NCBI RefSeq assembly: GCF_958979055.1
Contig: NC_084889.1
Location: 4,852,761 to 4,916,760, forward strand
Reading direction: 5' to 3'
Source of the DNA: Alnus glutinosa
Lineage: Eukaryota > Streptophyta > Magnoliopsida > Fagales > Betulaceae
Length of the DNA stretch: 64,000 bases
Part shown: positions 60,843-64,000 of the stretch, one piece after another
Layout of the letters: each line of letters starts with the position of its first letter
Numbering within the stretch: the first letter of the stretch is position 1
Notes under the pieces: model-generated
What the model saw: only the letters and a program-made list of their open reading frames with translations
Databases searched by the model: none
What the model was told of the DNA's origin: nothing
Made by a program: the position numbers and the translations under genes

Positions 60843-63023
60843 ACTCTAGGTTTGCAGCAAAAATCTATGGGAACTCTATCCCTTTGTATGTATGTTTGTG
60901 TTAATATTTTGAAAACTTTGGTTGCAAATATGCAGCCATTTGTTGTTGAAAGTTGAAACCTAGTGACAATGAAAAAATTACTTCAACTCTGTGTTTACGT
61001 TTTTTTATATGTAAATTCTACAGTTGTGTGGGCTTTCAGAAACTATGTTGTTATATTCTGTTGGCTATGGGCATCATGTTAAGAATATATCTCTCTTTTT
61101 AGTGGCTTTGAAAGTCGCATTAACCCAAAAATCTTTTCTTCCTGAGGGATCATTTTCTAGGGTCTCATTTATTTATTTTTTAATTTTGACCATAGGATCC
61201 ATGTGATGGGAATAAGAGAGTGAAAATTAAATTAATAGCTTTGCTAGATAGTAGATATGTAATTCAATAAATTTCTAGCTTTTGATCGGAGCAATATACC
61301 AAAAACAAAAGAAAACCCTGACCATAGAAGGTGGTGGTCCAGTTGGCTCGGCTCACTTTTTACAGATTGATAGCTAGTAGGTCATGGATTGCACGCTTGA
61401 GGGCGACATTCTCTTAATTATTGTTATCATAGAAACTGTTCCTGCATATGATCACCACTTTATCCTTATTGGCTTATTGCTCAGAAGAAGAAGAAAAAAA
61501 AAAGTCTTGTAAATTAAAAGTTAGATTAGAATCCAATGTTAGATTAGTGGCATTCAAACAAATAAAAGATCAGTTAAATGATTTTTTTTATTATTATTAT
61601 TATTATTTCCTAACTTTGGAACTAAAATATCTTACAGAAAAGAAGGGAAGAGGAAGTTTAAATAAGAAAAAAAAAAAAAGATATGTATTTCGTTGAAAAT
61701 TACGTATAAGACAAAGTCAACAAAAACAGATTTTATGAAGAATCTATTATTAAGCATTGGCGTTGGCGTATACGAAAGAGATTGGAATTAATTGGGGCTT
61801 TCAAGTATTAAAGATAGAATTTAATTGTGAGACAGATAAAGAAGATGGTAAAAGATGGACGACAAGACTAGGTCCACAATATATGAAAGACATAAAGAGA
61901 CCTTTTGGGTGACATTAAAGCTTGAGACGGAAATATGCTTAAAGGAAGAGAGAGGGAGAGAAATACACAACACACAAAAATTAAAAATTAAAAAAAAATA
62001 ATAATTTTTGTTGATGCGTCAGCTCCATATATGATATATTGCCCAAGAAAGTGCTTTTGAGCTCAAGACTCCCCCAACAGAGGCTTGTTGTTAGAGGGCT
62101 AAGGAAGCGCTCTCTTATGGACGAACAAGTTCATACGGAGGAAGGTCATTTTTAAATTCTTAACATTGTAATGGCTGAACGCAGTAATTTTTAAATTATA
62201 CATCTATTGAAGGCTTTGCATGATTAAATTCAAAAAAATTATGCCATGCATATTGTTAGATAAGTGGTTTGAGGGATGAGAACAGTTTAAATTAGGCCAC
62301 TTGTAATTCCATTTTGCGCTTTATATATATAGTTGAGGTCCCCACTCCATACCCTAGCACTCACTTGTACACATTCCATTGCATTATTTTGTTCAATGGA
62401 TTGGCATGAGATCTTGGTTTAAGGGATTTCAATAGAAATCCCAACAGTTGAAAGGTAGGAACATGGACTGCAATTCAGAGATTTCTCTTCCAAAATTGTT
62501 TGCCTGGTAAAAGATGAACAAGAACAAATAGGAATATATCTCATTATCATAATACTGTTATGTTTGAAATTGCAGATTCACTTGAACACTGATGCACATA
62601 GCCGCTTTAAAACCAGATTGGATCAATGGTGCCGTTGAGGTGCTCCTTTTTTTAAATACTCACACAACACAAATTCGTGGCTTGCACCACTGTCTTCAAT
62701 GGAACAAAACCCTCCATTCAACAAGTGGCCCTTTTGGCACGCTTGTGATTGGACAAGAGAAAAATTTACAGGCATGTTGATGTATATTTTGTACTTGGCC
62801 TCATCTGTTGACCTTAATGTAAATACATATCATGATGCATCATTTGCTTTTATACACGATTTCTTCATCATCCACATCAAATGCTGGATTACAGAGGCAT
62901 CTAAACAGTCTCCCAATACCCTGCCAGATAAGAAAAACCATAGAACCCATCAATAATGTATCATGTATGGCATTCATCTAATATAACAAGTTTCTAAATC
63001 AATTCTTTACTGTAAAAGTTTTT
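60843..63023. other. Intergenic region between the SKP2A-like and DNAJ-X genes
   Basis: No gene is supported. A tRNA-like stretch at about 61325-61420 (GTGGTCCAGTTGGCTCGG, then GGTCATGGATTGCACGC) could be a SINE remnant, without a visible target duplication. An ATT repeat lies at 61588-61607. The remainder is AT-rich, with short spurious frames. Confidence 0.4.
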
Positions 63024-64000
63024 CTAGCATGCCTGAGTGAGTAGGGGAGCTCGATATGAAAGTGCTCCTGGTGAGTCATCATCAGAACTGGTATCCGAAC
63101 TGCTTCCATCATCATCTGTGTCAGCAGCATCTTTCTTCTTTGATGTTCCTCCACTTTGTACATGCTTTTCCTGATGAAAGAAGTATCAGTTTATCAGTTC
63201 TCAAGCAGGAAAACATCTTTTTCAGCATCAGCACCATGATTGTAGCTTTATGCCTTTTTAATTTTCTTGTTACTTTTAGTGACCAGGTTGTTCAGTAACT
63301 GACTTCAATCCAAGATTTTACCTTATTAGGATGTGCTTATACATAACAGTTGTGAGAGTCATCTTAAAATCTCATTTGATCAAATAGATGAACATTCGTC
63401 CCGTCATATTCAATAAAAGCAGTACAAGCTTTCTTCTCATGTAATAAAGAAGATTGAAAATGTAATTCATTCTATTATTGCATAATACAAACACAAGGTT
63501 CGTTGCAAAACTTTAATAATCATTTCACCTGAAATATCTTCCCAAGAATTTTAAGAGCCATTGCACGAGCTTTAAGTTCTTCCTTCTTAACATGGCTTTC
63601 CCTTAGCACCTGCAAACAAATTTAAATAAATGAATAGCATCTTCTGTAATTGAGATTTGTACTATTTCTTCAATGAAGAATGTGTAAAAGACACGAGTCA
63701 TATTTCCTAATTTAAACTCAGTTGAACAAAGCAATAGTCCCAACTACCTGACATTGTTAAATTTCATCCAGAGAAAGATACACTATTTCCTTAACATCTA
63801 TAATGTTGAGTAAGAAACTGCAGTGGGTAAAAAAAATCTGTTTCATGTATAATTTAACAGTAAAGAACAAGAAAGAGCAAATATGAGCAAGCCTTGCTTG
63901 ATTGGAAGAAACAGAGAAACTCACCATTTGGCACACATGCATTAGGGTTACTTCAATGTCCACTACATTCAACTTCCATAATGAGTTCATCAATGTGTCT
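63024..64000 (-). CDS. DNAJ-X-domain co-chaperone (J-protein), C-terminal exons, cut by window edge
   Basis: Three exons on the minus strand are 64000-63925 (partial), 63609-63529 and 63170-63024. They encode DTLMNSLWKLNVVDIEVTLM, HVCQMVLRESHVKKEELKAR and AMALKILGKIFQ. An acidic serine-rich tail (DTDDDGSSSDTSSDDDSPG) follows, ending ALSYRAPLLTQAC. The SLWKLNVxDIExTL...LGKIFQ pattern belongs to the DnaJ-X region of plant J-domain proteins of the DNAJ10 type. The J domain itself (with HPD) would lie beyond the right edge. Such proteins stimulate Hsp70. From memory, relatives often run on past PLLTQ with a further short tail. Here a stop follows two residues later, so the C-terminus may be shortened or a further exon may have been missed. 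Confidence 0.85.

Overview
This is plant nuclear DNA, almost certainly from a eudicot and probably from a woody species. The evidence is AT-rich sequence dense in transposons, GT-AG introns, a wall-associated kinase, an ACR-type ACT-repeat protein and an SKP2A-type F-box protein. I cannot name the species from sequence alone. No prokaryotic, organellar or CRISPR signal was seen.

Layout. 1-10825 is most of a CACTA (En/Spm) DNA transposon on the minus strand, carrying a TNP2-type transposase gene and a Transposase_24-type second gene. One 3' TIR end is visible at 10820-10825; the other end lies outside the window. A solo LTR with a 5-bp target-site duplication sits inside the TNP2 gene. 10826-11640 is a GC-rich block that may be LINE-derived. 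11640-20671 and 34706-44255 are two copies of one ancestral segment. It held the end of a DnaJ-type zinc-finger gene fragment and the promoter plus 5' leader of an ACT-repeat gene. Copy A (left) has gained two solo LTRs and an internal inversion. Copy B (right) has gained a 6.9-kb copia element and a hAT-type MITE. Only copy B is followed by the coding exons. 20672-25570 holds LTR remnants, an orphan promoter-like block and a 1.6-kb long-terminal-inverted-repeat element that may carry captured gene sequence. 25574-29799 is a complete wall-associated receptor-like kinase gene (minus strand, three exons). 29870-34700 is intergenic with small LTRs, a MULE-type MITE and a SINE.

From 42 kb on, host genes dominate: the ACR4-like gene (leader from about 43.5 kb, coding 47037-52258, plus), the SKP2A-like F-box gene (coding 56976-60842, plus) and the 3' end of a DNAJ-X-domain co-chaperone gene (63024 to the window edge, minus). 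These host genes have unrelated jobs (cell-wall sensing, ACT-domain ligand sensing, SCF ubiquitin ligase, protein folding). Nothing suggests a cluster or shared pathway.

The most informative content is evolutionary. Reciprocal empty sites in the two duplicate copies order several transposon insertions, one copy carries an inversion, and two LTRs of one family carry unrelated promoter modules. I found no convincing new biological system; the findings are structural and testable.
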